A stretch of 64,000 bases of DNA from Rhodoblastus sp963703385. GTDB taxonomy: Bacteria > Pseudomonadota > Alphaproteobacteria > Rhizobiales > Beijerinckiaceae. This document shows, one piece after another, positions 17,198 to 35,166 of the stretch; position 1 is the first letter of the stretch; the number at the start of each line of letters is the position of its first letter. The stretch spans positions 2,604,001 to 2,668,000 of the forward strand of contig OY969816.1 of assembly GCA_963703385.1 (NCBI GenBank). The letters are read 5' to 3'. The position numbers were made by a program, and so were the translations under genes. The notes beneath the pieces were generated by a model. That model did no database searches. It was not told the DNA's origin and worked only from the letters and a program-made list of their open reading frames with translations.

Positions 17198-18328
17198 TCA
17201 GGATTGCGACTGCGACGACACGGCGCGAAAACGCCACAGCGCCAAGGCGAGGAAGATCCCGCCGATCGCCGCCGTGGCGACGAAGCGCGGCCACACCAGG
17301 TCGAATCCTGCGCCACGATAGAGAATGGCCTGGGCGATGGCGACGAAATGCGTTGACGGCGAGGCCTGCATGATGGTCCGCAGCCAGAGCGGCTGCGACT
17401 CGAGAGGGGTATTGCCGCCGGAAAGCAGATTGAGAGGCACCGCGACCAGAATATAGAGCAGGCCGAGTTGCGGCATGGTCCGCGCGATGGTGGCGAGAAA
17501 AACCCCGACCGAGGTGGCGAAAAACAGATAAAGCAGCGCGCCGAACAGGAAAAGCGGGATCGAGCCCTCGATGGGGATGTGCAACAGCCCTTTCACGACA
17601 AAAACCAGCGACAGGCCGACGGCGCCGGCGATGATCAGGCTGTTGGCCCAGATTTTCGCCATGGCGATTTCGAAGGGCGTGACCGGCATGACCAGAAGAT
17701 GCTCGACCGTGCCATGCTCGCGCTCGCGCACCACCGCCGCCCCGGCCAGAATGATCGCCAGCATGGTGGTGGAGGAAATGACGCCCATCACGCTGGTGAA
17801 CCATGAGGTGACGACATTGGGATTGAAGGCGATGCGCACCACCTGGCCGATCGGCGCCGGCGGCGGCTCGTCCTGGCGGGTGAGGAATTTGGCGATTTCG
17901 TCGGAAAGAATCTGCGCGGCGTAGCCGGAGCCGATCCCCGCCTGAACCATGGCGGTGGCGTCGACATTGATCTGCAGGATGGGCTGGCGACCGCCCACCA
18001 GATCGCGCTCGAAATTGGGCGGAATATTGAGGACGAACGTATAGGCGCCGACATCCATCAGCCGGTCGACATCCTTCTGCGCAACAAAACGGGCGGGCTG
18101 GAAATAAGGCGGCAGAAAGGCGCGGGCGAGCCGTGCCGACAATTCGGAATGGTCCTCGTCCACCACGGCGATCGAGGCGTTGTGCACTTCCTGGGAATTG
18201 CTCTGCGCCTGGGCGATGATCGCCAGCGAAAAGGAATAGACCACCAGGCCGAGCAGCACCCAGTCGCGGAAAAAACTGCGCAGCTCCTTGGTCCCCAGCC
18301 AGAAAATATTGCGCAGGCTCTGCATCAT
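17198..18328 (-). CDS. ABC-2 type transporter permease (YhhJ-like)
   Basis: A 376-aa inner-membrane permease, starting ATGATGCAGAGC at 18328 and overlapping the upstream gene by the ATGA sequence. One N-terminal membrane segment (WVLLGLVVYSFSLAIIAQA) is followed by a periplasmic domain and five C-terminal segments containing VVREREHGTVEHLLVMPVTP, the ABC-2 signature. Third gene of a YhiI-RbbA-YhhJ type exporter operon. Substrate unknown. Confidence 0.9.
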   Translation of the reverse strand: MMQSLRNIFWLGTKELRSFFRDWVLLGLVVYSFSLAIIAQAQSNSQEVHNASIAVVDEDHSELSARLARAFLPPYFQPARFVAQKDVDRLMDVGAYTFVLNIPPNFERDLVGGRQPILQINVDATAMVQAGIGSGYAAQILSDEIAKFLTRQDEPPPAPIGQVVRIAFNPNVVTSWFTSVMGVISSTTMLAIILAGAAVVREREHGTVEHLLVMPVTPFEIAMAKIWANSLIIAGAVGLSLVFVVKGLLHIPIEGSIPLFLFGALLYLFFATSVGVFLATIARTMPQLGLLYILVAVPLNLLSGGNTPLESQPLWLRTIMQASPSTHFVAIAQAILYRGAGFDLVWPRFVATAAIGGIFLALALWRFRAVSSQSQS

Positions 18329-21114
18329 TTCTCCTGTTTGCGCAGCAGGACATGGCTCAAGGCCACGAGCGCCGGGAAGAACAGCGCCAGGATCGCCACA
18401 TAGGAGGCGAGATCGGCGAAATACAGGCCCTTGGTGAAGGCGCCGACGCTGATCGGCAGGTAATAGGTCATGGGAAACAATTGCCCCATGATCCGCCCCA
18501 TTCCCGTCACTGCGGAGGCCGGCGTCGAGAGGCCGGAAAACATGCTCGCCGGCAGGATGGTCAGGATCGCCGTGCCGAACAAGGCGGCGATCTGGGTGCG
18601 GGTGAAGGCGGAGACGACCATGCCATAGCCGGTCGAGGCGGCGGCATAGACCAGCGAGCCCAGCGCCAGGACGCCGAATCCGCCCTTGAGCGGCACTTCG
18701 AAGATGTAAAGCGCCATCAGGAACATGATCAGGAAATCGACGAAGGCGAGGACGATATAGGGAATCTGCTTTCCCAGCAGGAATTCGAGCCGCGTCACCG
18801 GCGTCACATAGAGATTGGTGATCGAGCCCAGCTCCTTTTCGCGCACGATGGCGAGCGCCATGAGAATGGCCGGGATCAGCGCCAGTTGCAGGGCGATGGC
18901 GCCGGGAACCATGGCGTAGATGGAATCGAACGATTGATTGTAGCGGAAGCGCGTCTCGATATCCGCCGGCGGGTCGGGCGGCGGCGTCAGGCCATGCACC
19001 GCCGGGTCGGCGAGAAACTGCTGATGCAGGCTCTGCAGATAGCCGTGGATGGTTTCGGCGCGAAAGGGCATGGCGCCGTCGATCCACACCGAAACCTCGG
19101 TCGGGCGCCCGCGCAAGATGTCGCGGCCGAAACCTGGCGGAATTTCGATGGTCGCGTTGACGTCGCCGCTCTTGAGCCGGGTGACCATATCCCTGGCGTC
19201 GCGGATCGGCTTCTGCTCGATGAAATAGGCCGACCCGCGCACTTCGCTCAAATAAGCGCGGCTGTAATAGGAATTGTCGCGGTCGAGCGCGGCATAGGTC
19301 AGGGAATCGACATCCGTCGTGATGCCGAAGCCGAGCACCAGCAGCAGCAGAGCCGGCCCGAAGATCGCATAGGACAGGCGGATCGGATCGCGCGACAATT
19401 CAAGAATTTCGCGGATGGTATAGGCCATCATCCGGCGCGGGCTGAAACGCGGATTCTTCGCCTGCGCGCGTTGCGGAACCGGGGCCTCGACCGCCTCGGC
19501 GAGCGGGCGCGCCGCCCCTGCCTCCTCCAGAAAGACGATGAAGGCCTCTTCCAGGTCTTTTGCGTTTTTACGCCGCGTCAGTTCGGCGGGCGAGCCGGTG
19601 GCGAGGATTTTGCCCGAATCCATCAGCGAAATCCGATCGCAGCGCGCCGCCTCGTTCATGAAATGGGTGGAAATGAAAATGGTCACGCCTTCCTTGCGCG
19701 ACAATTCGATCAGCAGGGCCCAGAATTCGTCGCGCGCGACCGGATCGACGCCGGAGGTCGGCTCGTCGAGGATGAGCAGATCGGGCTGATGGACCAGGGC
19801 CACCGCCAGCGACAGCCGCTGGCGCAGGCCCAGCGGCAGGTCGGCGGCCAGGACATCGCCATGATCTCCCAGATCGAATCGGTCGAGCAGGGTCTCGATG
19901 CGATCGCGCGCCTCGCGCGCCGGGAGGCCGAACAGCCGTCGGTGCAGTTCGAGATTTTGCAGCACGCTCAATTCGCCATAGAGCGAAAAGCCCTGCGACA
20001 TATAGCCGACGCGCCGGCGCGCCGCGAGGCCGCCCGCCTCGATGCTCCGGCCGAACAGCAAGGCCTCGCCGGCGCTGGCGTCCAGCAGGCCGGTGAGCAT
20101 TTTCATCGTCGTGGTCTTGCCGCAGCCGTTGGAGCCGACGAAGCCGAAAATCTCGCCCCGGCCGATGGCCAGATCGACATGATCGACGGCGATGAAATCC
20201 CCGAATTTCTTGGTCAGGCCCCTGGCGACGATCACCGGCGCGCCGCCGTCGTCCGTTCGCGGCTTTATCTCCAGCTTCTTCACAGCCCCGCCCTCGGGCA
20301 GCAAAGCGATAAAGGCCTCCTCGACGCTCGCAGCGCCGGCGCGGGCGAGAATGTCGCGCGGCGCGCCGGTGGCGAGAATCCTGCCGGCGTTCATGACGAT
20401 GAGGAAGTCGAATTTTTCGGCTTCCTCCATATAAGCGGTGGCGACGATGACGCTCATTTTCTGCGCGCCGCTCTGAAGTTGAACGTCGGTCGCTCCGGCG
20501 TTCGCCGACCGCTCCCGGACGCCGCCAACCGCTGTTGCGGCAAAGCGGCGGCGCATGCGCTCCACCAGCTCCCAGAACTGCCGGCGCGACAGGGGATCGA
20601 CGCCGGTGGTCGGCTCGTCGAGGATCAGCAGATCCGGATCGTGGATCAAGGCGCAGCACAGGCCGAGCTTCTGCTTCATGCCGCCGGACAATTGATGGCA
20701 GGCCCTTCTGGCGAAAGGCGCGAGGCCGACGTCGCGGGTCAGCGCGGCGACGCGCGCCGCGCCCTCGGCGCGGCTCTGGCCGAACAGCCGCGAGAAAAAG
20801 ATGATGTTCTCCTCGACGGTGAGATCGGGATAGAGATTCTTGCCCAGGCCTTGCGGCATGAAGGCGATGCGCGGGCAGATTTCGTCGCGCCAGGCGACCG
20901 AATCGATGTCGCCGCCCAGAACCTCGATTCCGCCGTCCTGCAGCGCCTTGGCGCCGGCGATCAGGCCGAGCAGGGTCGATTTGCCGACCCCGTCCGGCCC
21001 CACCAGCCCGACCATGCAGCCGGAGGGAATATCCAGCGACAGGCCGTCGAGAGCCCGGGTCCGGCCATAGGCGTGGCGCAAATGGCGCAGTCGGACCGCG
21101 GGCTCTCCGCTCAT
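18325..21114 (-). CDS. rbbA: RbbA-like fused ABC transporter (two ATPase domains plus permease)
   Basis: A 929-aa protein with two nucleotide-binding domains followed by an ABC-2 permease half. NBD1 has Walker A GPDGVGKSTL, signature LSGGMKQKLGL and Walker B LLILDEPTTGVD. NBD2 has GSNGCGKTTTMKMLTG, LPLGLRQRLSLAVAL and LLILDEPTSGVD. The C-terminal part starts MMAYTIREILELSRDPIRLS and contains about six membrane segments. The layout matches RbbA/YhiH. NBD1 carries an extra stretch of about 28 residues before MSVIVATAYMEEAE, encoded at about 20461-20545. Start and stop overlap both operon neighbours by 4 bp. Confidence 0.92.
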   Translation of the reverse strand: MSGEPAVRLRHLRHAYGRTRALDGLSLDIPSGCMVGLVGPDGVGKSTLLGLIAGAKALQDGGIEVLGGDIDSVAWRDEICPRIAFMPQGLGKNLYPDLTVEENIIFFSRLFGQSRAEGAARVAALTRDVGLAPFARRACHQLSGGMKQKLGLCCALIHDPDLLILDEPTTGVDPLSRRQFWELVERMRRRFAATAVGGVRERSANAGATDVQLQSGAQKMSVIVATAYMEEAEKFDFLIVMNAGRILATGAPRDILARAGAASVEEAFIALLPEGGAVKKLEIKPRTDDGGAPVIVARGLTKKFGDFIAVDHVDLAIGRGEIFGFVGSNGCGKTTTMKMLTGLLDASAGEALLFGRSIEAGGLAARRRVGYMSQGFSLYGELSVLQNLELHRRLFGLPAREARDRIETLLDRFDLGDHGDVLAADLPLGLRQRLSLAVALVHQPDLLILDEPTSGVDPVARDEFWALLIELSRKEGVTIFISTHFMNEAARCDRISLMDSGKILATGSPAELTRRKNAKDLEEAFIVFLEEAGAARPLAEAVEAPVPQRAQAKNPRFSPRRMMAYTIREILELSRDPIRLSYAIFGPALLLLVLGFGITTDVDSLTYAALDRDNSYYSRAYLSEVRGSAYFIEQKPIRDARDMVTRLKSGDVNATIEIPPGFGRDILRGRPTEVSVWIDGAMPFRAETIHGYLQSLHQQFLADPAVHGLTPPPDPPADIETRFRYNQSFDSIYAMVPGAIALQLALIPAILMALAIVREKELGSITNLYVTPVTRLEFLLGKQIPYIVLAFVDFLIMFLMALYIFEVPLKGGFGVLALGSLVYAAASTGYGMVVSAFTRTQIAALFGTAILTILPASMFSGLSTPASAVTGMGRIMGQLFPMTYYLPISVGAFTKGLYFADLASYVAILALFFPALVALSHVLLRKQEK

Positions 21115-22223
21115 TCGCGAGGGCCTTGCAGCGCGGGCGTCCAGGGGGCCTTGTCGTCGGTCTTGACATAAGCCAGGCCGGGAAGGCCGCTGCGCACCGC
21201 GTCGGCGTGGACCCTCGCGCGGTCGGGATCGATTTTTACCCGCACCCGGAACATCATGCGGTCGCGGTCGTTCTGGGTCTCGACCATTTTCGGCGTGAAC
21301 TGCGCCTGATCGGCAAGAAACGACACTTTCGCCGGGATCGGCCGGTCGGGATAGGCGTCGAGCAGGATGCGGGACGCCGCGCCGATCTTGACCTTGTCCG
21401 CCTGAAGCGTCGGCAGATAGACGTCCATATAGACGTAAGCCGTGTCGAGCATGGTGAAAACCTTGCCGCCGGCGGGCAGGACCTCGCCGACATTGGCGAC
21501 GCGATATTCGATTCTTCCGTCGCGCGGCGCGACCAGGGTGTTGTCGGCGATATTCACCCGCGTCAATTCGGCGTCATGCACCGCCGCGCTCAACGCCTTT
21601 TCGGCCTCGGCGACGCGCTGTTCCGTCGCCTGCTGGGCGAGATGGGCGCCGTCGAGCGCCTGCTTGCGCTGGTCGTAAAGCTCTTTTGTTGCGAAACCAT
21701 TCTTCACCAGCTTCGCCGTGCGCTCGATTTCCTGCTCGGCGAGCAGGGACGAGGTCTTGGCGTTCTCGAGATCGGCGCCCGCCTCCTCGACCGCCTTCTG
21801 GGCCTGCTCGATCTGCGCCTCGCCTTTTTTCAGACTTTGCTCAAGGTCCCGTGTGTCCATGACGGCAAGCACCTGGCCGGCGGCGACCTTGTCGCCCTCG
21901 TCCACCCGCAATTCGGCGATGCGCCCGGCGAATTTGGTGTCGATGTCGATCGGATCGGCCTCCAGCCGGCCGTTGCCATAGACGATATAGGCGGGAATAG
22001 CCGGGGCGCGATGCGCCTGCCAGATGGCGTAGCCGGCGCCGCCGCCGATCAAGGCGAGAAGGACAAGCCGCCGCGCCCACACGCCGCGCCGGCTCGGCGG
22101 ATGATGCTCGATGACCGCATGGGCCGCCTCCGGCTGAACTTTCGCCGGCAGCTGCGCGGGGGCCGCCGGCTCGGCGACCGCAGGGGCCGTGGCGGCAGGG
22201 GCCTTGTCGTCGGTTTCGTTCAA
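21111..22223 (-). CDS. HlyD-family membrane fusion protein (YhiI-like)
   Basis: A 370-aa periplasmic adaptor anchored by one N-terminal membrane segment (RLVLLALIGGGAGYAIW, about residue 51). A biotinyl-lipoyl-like half (GRIAELRVDEGDKVAAGQVL), a long alpha-helical hairpin rich in Ala/Glu/Gln and the second lipoyl half (LVAPRDGRIEYRVANVGEVL) follow in order. First gene of the exporter operon; its last codons overlap the RbbA start. It would link the inner-membrane ABC unit to an outer-membrane channel, which is not encoded here. Confidence 0.92.
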   Translation of the reverse strand: MNETDDKAPAATAPAVAEPAAPAQLPAKVQPEAAHAVIEHHPPSRRGVWARRLVLLALIGGGAGYAIWQAHRAPAIPAYIVYGNGRLEADPIDIDTKFAGRIAELRVDEGDKVAAGQVLAVMDTRDLEQSLKKGEAQIEQAQKAVEEAGADLENAKTSSLLAEQEIERTAKLVKNGFATKELYDQRKQALDGAHLAQQATEQRVAEAEKALSAAVHDAELTRVNIADNTLVAPRDGRIEYRVANVGEVLPAGGKVFTMLDTAYVYMDVYLPTLQADKVKIGAASRILLDAYPDRPIPAKVSFLADQAQFTPKMVETQNDRDRMMFRVRVKIDPDRARVHADAVRSGLPGLAYVKTDDKAPWTPALQGPRE

Positions 22224-22405
22224 GGGAGAAATCTCGCGATTGATGCTCGTGCCAAACTACTGGCGGGTCCGCTTTAGCGCCATGATCTGGCGCTATTGCG
22301 GCAAGACTTTTTTCGGCGGCGTCGCCCGGCCTTGGCGCTATTTCGCATGCAAGCGCGACGAAAAAGAGTTAAAGCGGCGTCGCTCCGCTCGATCGAAGGA
22401 TCGCC

Positions 22406-22987
22406 ATGCTTTTTCTTGATCCCAAATCCGCGGCCCTGGTGCTGATCGATCTGCAAAAGGGCATTGTCGGCGCGCCGTTGGAGCCGCGCTCCGGCGCGGA
22501 TATCCTGACCTGCGCGAAAAAACTCGCGGAAAAATTCCGCGCCGCCGGCGCCCCGGTCTTTCCCGTTCGCGTCGCCTTTTCCCCGGATTTCGCCGACGCG
22601 CCGCGCCAGAAGGTGGACGCGCCGATGCAGCTTCCTCCCGGCGGCCTGCCGCCCGAATGGAGCGAACTGGCCGACGGCGTCGCGGCGCCCGGCGACATCA
22701 TCATCACCAAGCGCCAATGGGGCGCCTTCCATGGCACGGAGCTTGAACTTCAACTGCGGCGGCGCGGCGTGACGACCCTTGTCCTGGCTGGGATCGCGAC
22801 AAATTTCGGCGTGGAGTTGACCGCCCGACAGGCGTGGGAGCTTGGCTTCGAACTTGTGATCGTCGAGGACGCCTGCGCCTCGCGCGCCGCCGATCTGCAC
22901 GAATTCGCCATTTCGCAGATTTTCCCCCGTCTGGGGCGAATAACCAGCTGCGCGGAAATCGCCTTTGCGGCCGGATCAGCGGATTGA
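22406..22987 (+). CDS. Isochorismatase-like cysteine hydrolase family protein
   Basis: A 193-aa protein with the isochorismatase fold: catalytic Asp in ALVLIDLQKGIVG (about residue 15) and Lys in DIIITKRQWGAFHGTEL (about 101). The third residue of the triad, normally Cys in a GxxTxxCV motif, is absent: the equivalent segment reads GIATNFGVELTAR. Family members of this subtype are annotated as hydrolases without known substrate. ATG 22406 has GAAGGA upstream. It overlaps the next gene by 4 bp. Confidence 0.85.
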   Translation: MLFLDPKSAALVLIDLQKGIVGAPLEPRSGADILTCAKKLAEKFRAAGAPVFPVRVAFSPDFADAPRQKVDAPMQLPPGGLPPEWSELADGVAAPGDIIITKRQWGAFHGTELELQLRRRGVTTLVLAGIATNFGVELTARQAWELGFELVIVEDACASRAADLHEFAISQIFPRLGRITSCAEIAFAAGSAD

Positions 22988-24072
22988 AAAATTTCTCCTT
23001 TCGCGACAGCGGCCTTTTGCGGCAATGGCTGGCGCTGATCGCGCTCACCTTGCTGTTCAGCGGCGTTCTGACCGCCCTGCGCCTGCCGGCCGGCGTGTTG
23101 CTGGGCGCGATCGCCGCCGCCGCGACTGTCGCGGCCTTCGATGGCCGGACCCAGGTTCCGCCCTGGGCCTTTCTCATGGCGCAAGCCGCGATCGGCGGCA
23201 TGATCGCGCAGAAAATGACGCCGGCGATCCTGCATGAAATGGCGCGGGACTGGCCGCTTTTTCTTGCCGCCGCCTTTTCGGTGATCGCCGCCAGCAGCCT
23301 GTTCGGCTGGCTCTTGACCAGATGGCGGCTGTTCCCGGGGACCACCGCGATCTGGGGCGCCCTGCCCGGCGCGGCTTCCGCCATGGTGGTCATGGCCGAC
23401 GCCTATGGCGCCGACATGCGCCTCGTCGCCTTCATGCAATATTTGCGTGTCCTGCTCGTCGCTTTGGTCGCCAGCGTGATCGCGCGTTTTTTGGCGCCGG
23501 GAGCTGGCGCGGGCGCCGGGGCGCTCGCCGGCTTTTTCGCCCCCGTTTCCTGGCCCGCCTTCGCCGCGACCCTCGCCGCGCTGCTCGGCGCCGCCTTTCT
23601 CGCCCACCGGCTGCGCCTTCCCGCCGGCCCCCTGCTGGCGCCGCTTTTCCTCGGCGCGCTGCTGCAGAATTCCGGCTTGCTGGCGCTTGAACTGCCGCGT
23701 CCCTTTCTGGTCCTGAACTACGCGCTTCTCGGCTGGAGCGTCGGACAAAGATTTTCCCGCACGCTTCTTTTGCACGCCGTGAAAACCCTGCCCGCGACCC
23801 TCGCCTCGGTCGCCGGGCTGATCGCGCTGTGCGCCGGGCTGTCCGCGCTTCTGGCGGGCTTGGCCCATATCGACCCGATGACCGCCTATCTTGCGATGAG
23901 CCCCGGCGGGATCGACGCCGTCGCCATTATCGCCGTCTCCGCCAAGCTGGACCTGCCCTTCGTCATGGCCTTGCAGACGGCGCGGGTGCTGATGGTGATC
24001 CTCATCGGCCCGGCCTTGGCCCGCTTTCTTTCCGGCGCGGCGACGCCCGCCGACAACCCCGCGATTGATTGA
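22984..24072 (+). CDS. AbrB-family integral membrane protein
   Basis: A 362-aa protein most simply started at TTG 22984, overlapping the previous stop (TTGA). Longer frames begin inside the neighbouring gene. About ten hydrophobic segments form two repeated halves, each with a GxLxGAxxAS-like turn (FPGTTAIWGALPGAASAMVV; AYLAMSPGGIDAVAIIA). This is the PF05145 (AbrB duplication) pattern; such proteins were once called ammonia monooxygenase-like, without support. Function unknown, probably a transporter. Confidence 0.82.
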   Translation: MKNFSFRDSGLLRQWLALIALTLLFSGVLTALRLPAGVLLGAIAAAATVAAFDGRTQVPPWAFLMAQAAIGGMIAQKMTPAILHEMARDWPLFLAAAFSVIAASSLFGWLLTRWRLFPGTTAIWGALPGAASAMVVMADAYGADMRLVAFMQYLRVLLVALVASVIARFLAPGAGAGAGALAGFFAPVSWPAFAATLAALLGAAFLAHRLRLPAGPLLAPLFLGALLQNSGLLALELPRPFLVLNYALLGWSVGQRFSRTLLLHAVKTLPATLASVAGLIALCAGLSALLAGLAHIDPMTAYLAMSPGGIDAVAIIAVSAKLDLPFVMALQTARVLMVILIGPALARFLSGAATPADNPAID

Positions 24073-24253
24073 ACGGCGGCAATGTTGTTAAAGGACGCGC
24101 GACCGCAGCGCGCGAAAAAGTGGACGCCGGTTTTTCGTTAAAAGCGCTGCGGCAACGTGATATGAACTGCCGCCACGGAATGGCCGCGATTGACGGGCTC
24201 TGTGGCGCGACGGATTTTGGCCGGCAACTTAAGCTCAGGCGGAGCAGCCTTTC

Positions 24254-25684
24254 ATGCGCACCCTTTTTCTGCAAGCGCCTTCCTTTGACGGTTTCGACGG
24301 CGGCGCCGGCTCGCGTTATCAGGCGCGCCGCGAGATCGCCTCGTTCTGGTATCCGACCTGGCTCGCCCAGCCCGCCGCTTTGATCGAAAACTCCAAGCTG
24401 ATCGACGCCCCGCCGCACAAGACCAAGCTTGCGGAAGTGGTGGCGCAGGCCAAGGATTTCGACCTCGTCGTGGTCCATACCTCCGCGCCGTCCTTCGCCT
24501 CGGACGTGAAATGCATCGAGGCCTTGAAGGCCGCCAATCCCGCTCTCAAGGCCGGTCTGATCGGGGCCAAGGTCGCGGTGGACGCCGATGGCAGCCTGAA
24601 AGCCGCTCGGAGCGTCGATTTCGTCGCCCGCAACGAATTCGACTTCACCATCAAGGATGTCGCCGACGGCAAGGATTTTAGCGACATTCTCGGCCTGAGC
24701 TACCGCGACGCCAATGGAAACATCCAGCACAACGCCGAGCGGCCGATCCTGGAAGACATGGATTCTTTGCCCTTCGTCTCGCCGATCTACCAGCGCGATT
24801 TAAAAATCGAGAATTATTTCATCGGCTATCTCAAGCATCCCTATATTTCGATCTATACCGGGCGCGGCTGCAAATCGCGCTGCACCTTCTGCCTGTGGCC
24901 GCAGACCGTCGGCGGCCATCGCTACCGCACCCGCAGCGTCGGCCATGTGATCGAAGAGATCAAATGGTGCCTGAAAAATTTTCCGCAGGTGCAGGAGTAT
25001 TTCTTCGACGACGACACTTTTACCGACGATCTTCCGCGCGCGGAGGCCATCGCCAAGGAACTCGGCAAGCTCGGCGTGACCTGGTCGTGCAACGCCAAGG
25101 CCAATGTGCCGCGCGAGTCGCTGAAAGTGATGCGCGACAATGGCCTGCGCCTGCTGCTGGTCGGCTATGAATCCGGCAACCAGCAGATATTGCACAATAT
25201 CAAGAAGGGCATGCGGATCGAGGTGGCCAAAAAATTCGCGCGTGATTGCCGCGAACTCGGAATCATGATCCACGGCACGTTCATCATGGGCCTGCCCGGC
25301 GAAACGCGCGAGACGATCAAGGAGACGATTCGCTTCGCCAAGGAGGTCAATCCGCACACCCTTCAGGTGTCGCTGGCCGCGCCCTATCCCGGCACCTTCC
25401 TTTACAGCCAAGCGCTGGAAAATGGCTGGCTCGACAGCGCCAACGCCGAACTGGTGGACGAGAACGGCGTCCAGATTGCGCCGCTCCATTATCCCGACCT
25501 CAGCCACAAGGAAATTTTCGACTCGGTCGAAACCTTTTATCGCCAGTTCTACTTTCGCCCGAAAAAGATCGGCGCGATCGTCAACGAAATGGTGCGCGAC
25601 CGCGCCATGATGAAGCGCCGCCTGCGCGAGGGCGTGGAATTTTTTCAGTTTTTGCGCGAGCGGAAACAAGGCGCGCAGTGCTGA
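24254..25684 (+). CDS. hpnJ: Hopanoid biosynthesis radical SAM protein HpnJ
   Basis: A 476-aa B12-binding-domain radical SAM enzyme. It starts MRTLFLQAPSFDGFDGGAG, the distinctive HpnJ N-terminus, followed by FWYPTWLAQPAALI. The [4Fe-4S] motif CKSRCTFC sits near residue 205, preceded by YISIYTGRG. HpnJ has been assigned to ring formation on the bacteriohopanetetrol side chain (cyclitol ether), making modified hopanoids for the membrane. No other hpn gene is in the window, so it is separated from the main cluster. It ends 25 bp before tRNA-Cys. Confidence 0.93.
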   Translation: MRTLFLQAPSFDGFDGGAGSRYQARREIASFWYPTWLAQPAALIENSKLIDAPPHKTKLAEVVAQAKDFDLVVVHTSAPSFASDVKCIEALKAANPALKAGLIGAKVAVDADGSLKAARSVDFVARNEFDFTIKDVADGKDFSDILGLSYRDANGNIQHNAERPILEDMDSLPFVSPIYQRDLKIENYFIGYLKHPYISIYTGRGCKSRCTFCLWPQTVGGHRYRTRSVGHVIEEIKWCLKNFPQVQEYFFDDDTFTDDLPRAEAIAKELGKLGVTWSCNAKANVPRESLKVMRDNGLRLLLVGYESGNQQILHNIKKGMRIEVAKKFARDCRELGIMIHGTFIMGLPGETRETIKETIRFAKEVNPHTLQVSLAAPYPGTFLYSQALENGWLDSANAELVDENGVQIAPLHYPDLSHKEIFDSVETFYRQFYFRPKKIGAIVNEMVRDRAMMKRRLREGVEFFQFLRERKQGAQC

Positions 25685-25709
25685 GGGATTGACGGTGCGG
25701 ATTGTTGGA

Positions 25710-25783
25710 TGGAGGCCTCGGAGGGAATCGAACCCCCGTACAAGGATTTGCAGTCCTCTGCGTAGCCACTCCGCCACGAGGCC
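25710..25783 (-). tRNA. trnC: tRNA-Cys (anticodon GCA)
   Basis: Minus-strand cloverleaf starting GGCCTCGTGGCGGAGTGG at 25783. The anticodon loop reads GGACTGCAAATCC with GCA, the T-arm GGGGGTTCGATTCCCTC, and acceptor 3' CGAGGCC-T with CCA encoded at 25710-25712. Confidence 0.96.
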
Positions 25784-25937
25784 ATAAGTCGGATGTTTCC
25801 GTCCGGCTCGGTCCGACGCCTATAGCAGCAGGATGGCGCCGCCGGCAAGCGTCTCGCGCGCTTTCCTGCGGCCCGGGCCGCAAATAGTTAAGGCCCTGTC
25901 GTTGGGGGCCATTTTCGCTGGACGCGCCGCCCCAAAC

Positions 25938-25968
25938 AAAAAGGCCGCTCTTTCGAGCGGCCTTTTTT
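25938..25968 (-). terminator. Rho-independent terminator downstream of rpoC
   Basis: Perfect stem GGCCGCTC/GAGCGGCC with a 4-nt loop at 25943-25962, flanked by T-runs on both strands (TTTTTGTTT following on the minus strand, TTTTTT on the plus strand). It lies 12 bp after the rpoC stop and can work in both directions. Confidence 0.88.
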
Positions 25969-25973
25969 CTGGC

Positions 25974-30146
<4,173 letters not shown>

Positions 30147-30207
30147 GGTTTTCTCCTGGGCTGGCGGTCCCGGCGGCTTCACGGGACCCCGCTCCGAAAG
30201 GGCAGTA

Positions 30208-30340
30208 GGGCGGCGTGTTCGCCGCCCGTTTTACTTAAGATCGAGCGGCGTGTTCGCCGCCCGTTTTACTTAAGATCGAGCGGCGTGTTCGCCGCCCGTC
30301 TCACAACAACGACCTCAGGGCGGCGTGCTCGCCTCCCGTC
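30208..30340. repeat. Tandem 35-bp hairpin repeats between rpoB and rpoC
   Basis: Three near-identical 35-bp units start at 30210, 30245 and 30280, each GCGGCGTGTTCGCCGC followed by CCGTTTTACTTAAGATCGA. A degenerate fourth lies at about 30318. Each unit forms a hairpin GCGGCG-TGTT-CGCCGC; the first extends to 8 bp (GGGCGGCG/CGCCGCCC). On the plus strand the hairpin is followed by TTTTA, but transcription of rpoBC runs the other way. They could stabilise or attenuate the rpoB-rpoC transcript. Confidence 0.9.
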
Positions 30341-30343
30341 GCA

Positions 30344-34480
<4,137 letters not shown>

Positions 34481-34665
34481 GTCGCTCCTCGCACACAATT
34501 GAGGCGGCCCGTCCAGGCCCGCGATCCGGGCCGGATCGCGCAACCTCCGCTCGCCTCCCCGGCCCCGCCGGGACGCGCGGAAACATCCGCGCAAATTCCT
34601 GGAAAGGTTTTGAACGAGGCCTTTCCGCCCCGGCAGGGATTTTACCGTCCCCACTGACGGCTTTG

Positions 34666-34694
34666 GCGGCCCCGAGCAAAACCCGGAGCCGCCT
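34666..34694 (-). promoter_or_regulatory. Hairpin in the rplL-rpoB spacer, possible attenuator
   Basis: On the minus strand GGCGGCTCC (34694-34686) pairs with GGGGCCGCC (34674-34666), allowing one G-U type mismatch, around an 11-nt loop. There is no T-run after it. Partial terminators are known between rplL and rpoB in other bacteria; a similar role here is inference from position. Confidence 0.4.
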
Positions 34695-34732
34695 TCTAGT
34701 GATCGCCGAGCGCGTATAAACGCGCCCGAAAA

Positions 34733-35110
<378 letters not shown>

Positions 35111-35166
35111 GTTCAGTTCCTGTAAACTTGGGGTTTGGTTCGTTTGATTTCAATGCCTGCCAGAGA

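Noticed and set aside
18352..21171. A 939-codon open frame on the plus strand
   Set aside because: Antisense to the RbbA-like gene, which has all ABC motifs; low-complexity product without domains.
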